Under the pieces are notes generated by a model. It worked only from the letters and a program-made list of their open reading frames with translations, was not told the DNA's origin and did not search any database. A DNA stretch of 33,920 bases from an uncultured Bacillus sp. (GTDB lineage Bacteria; Bacillota; Bacilli; Bacillales; Cytobacillaceae), in NCBI GenBank assembly GCA_937894355.1, contig CALCRD010000559.1:1-33920 (forward strand), in the 5' to 3' direction. Of the stretch, positions 32,979 through 33,920 are shown piece after piece. A program made the position numbers and the translations under genes. Position 1 is the stretch's first letter, and the number at the start of each line of letters is the position of its first letter.

Positions 32979-33920
32979 TTGGAAAAGATCATCGTCCGCG
33001 GCGGAAAAAGGCTTAGCGGTGTCGTAAAAATTGAAGGCGCAAAAAATGCCGTGCTGCCTGTACTCGCTGCAACATTATTAGCAAGTGACGGAAAAAGCGT
33101 AATTCACGATGTACCTGCGCTCTCTGACGTATATACTATCAATGAAGTTCTACGATATTTAAATGCCGGAGTAGAGTTCACTAATAATTCAGTAACAGTT
33201 AACGCAGAAAAAGAATTAAAAGAGGAAGCACCGTTTGAATATGTTCGTAAAATGCGGGCCTCTGTTTTGGTTATGGGTTCACTTTTGGCTAGAAATGGCC
33301 GTGCCCGAGTTGCCTTGCCGGGTGGCTGTGCCATTGGATCACGTCCAATCGACCAGCATCTTAAAGGTTTCGAAGCAATGGGAGCAACGGTCAAAGTTGG
33401 CAACGGCTTTATCGAAGCGGAAGTACAAGACCGACTAAAGGGTGCGAAAATTTACCTTGATTTTCCAAGTGTTGGCGCTACTGAAAATATCATGATGGCG
33501 GCGACGTTGGCGCAAGGCACCTCTGTAATAGAAAATGCAGCTAAAGAACCGGAGATCGTTGATTTAGCGAACTTCCTTAATAGTATGGGAGCAAAGGTTC
33601 GCGGTGCCGGCACAGCTTCAATTCGTATTGAAGGCGTCGATGTATTATTTGGAGCTGAGCATAGAATTATACCTGACCGTGTTGAAGCTGGAACTTTTAT
33701 GGTTGCAGCGGCGCTTACTGAGGGGAATGTGCTGATCCAAAATGCTGTACCGGAACATTTAACATCGCTTATTGCCAAGATGGAAGAGATGGGTGTTACC
33801 ATTATCGAAGAGGATGAGGGCATTCGGGTGATCGGTAACGATATGTTGAAGGCTGTTGACATTAAAACGATGCCACACCCAGGTTTCCCTACAGATATGC
33901 AGTCGCAAATGATGGCGCTG
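32979..33920 (+). CDS. murAA: UDP-N-acetylglucosamine 1-carboxyvinyltransferase, 3' truncated by window
   Basis: The first 314 codons of an enzyme of about 436 aa that transfers enolpyruvate from PEP to UDP-GlcNAc, the first committed step of peptidoglycan synthesis. Lys22 and Asn23 (EGAKNAVLPV) and the fosfomycin-target cysteine Cys117 (GGCAIGSRPIDQH) are present. Start: TTG 32979, seven bases after GGAGGGG (32965-32971). The frame is open to the window edge. The ywmB-adjacent position argues for the murAA paralogue. Confidence 0.96.
   Translation, partial: MEKIIVRGGKRLSGVVKIEGAKNAVLPVLAATLLASDGKSVIHDVPALSDVYTINEVLRYLNAGVEFTNNSVTVNAEKELKEEAPFEYVRKMRASVLVMGSLLARNGRARVALPGGCAIGSRPIDQHLKGFEAMGATVKVGNGFIEAEVQDRLKGAKIYLDFPSVGATENIMMAATLAQGTSVIENAAKEPEIVDLANFLNSMGAKVRGAGTASIRIEGVDVLFGAEHRIIPDRVEAGTFMVAAALTEGNVLIQNAVPEHLTSLIAKMEEMGVTIIEEDEGIRVIGNDMLKAVDIKTMPHPGFPTDMQSQMMAL

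Overview
This window looks like the chromosome of an endospore-forming member of the Bacillaceae. It is low to moderate GC, with strong AGGAGG-type ribosome sites, TTG and GTG starts, an H-type small acid-soluble spore protein and the Bacillus-type gene order glyA / upp / atp / (nuo) / ywzB / ywmB / murAA. The 11-subunit nuoABCDHIJKLMN cluster between atpC and ywzB is known from Bacillus cereus-like lineages and is absent from B. subtilis. I cannot name the species.

Layout. (1) 100-2447: an unrecognised two-gene unit (about 525 and 237 aa), preceded by a possible 9-codon minigene. (2) 2500-6535: glyA (with a perfect PurR box in its leader), an M48 membrane metallopeptidase fused to ankyrin repeats, and upp, each followed by a hairpin terminator. 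(3) 6540-11400: an accessory stretch where B. subtilis has mnaA. It holds two adjacent copies of a repeat carrying exactly five GGCGATAAA boxes at a 21-bp period, a NERD-domain protein, a secreted S8 protease with a PA-domain insertion, and several short repeats. (4) 11412-19102: the ATP synthase operon atpZ-I-B-E-F-H-A-G-D-C, with its promoter, intercistronic hairpins and triple-hairpin end. (5) 19239-30144: the complex I-like operon without nuoE/F/G; nuoC carries a long Lys/Ala-rich repeat region, and repeats sit in two of its gene gaps. (6) 30145-32978: five 38-bp tandem repeats, a third five-box array, sspH, an end-only copy of the nuo repeat, ywzB and ywmB. (7) murAA, cut by the window edge.

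How the genes work together. The core is energy metabolism: the Nuo membrane and connecting modules should pump ions while reducing quinone, and the F1Fo synthase uses that gradient to make ATP. glyA and upp serve one-carbon/purine and pyrimidine-salvage metabolism. murAA, ywmB, ywzB and sspH belong to the envelope and sporulation neighbourhood usual here. The least explained items are the 21-bp-phased arrays at three loci, the unknown gene pair at the left, and the peptidase-ankyrin fusion.
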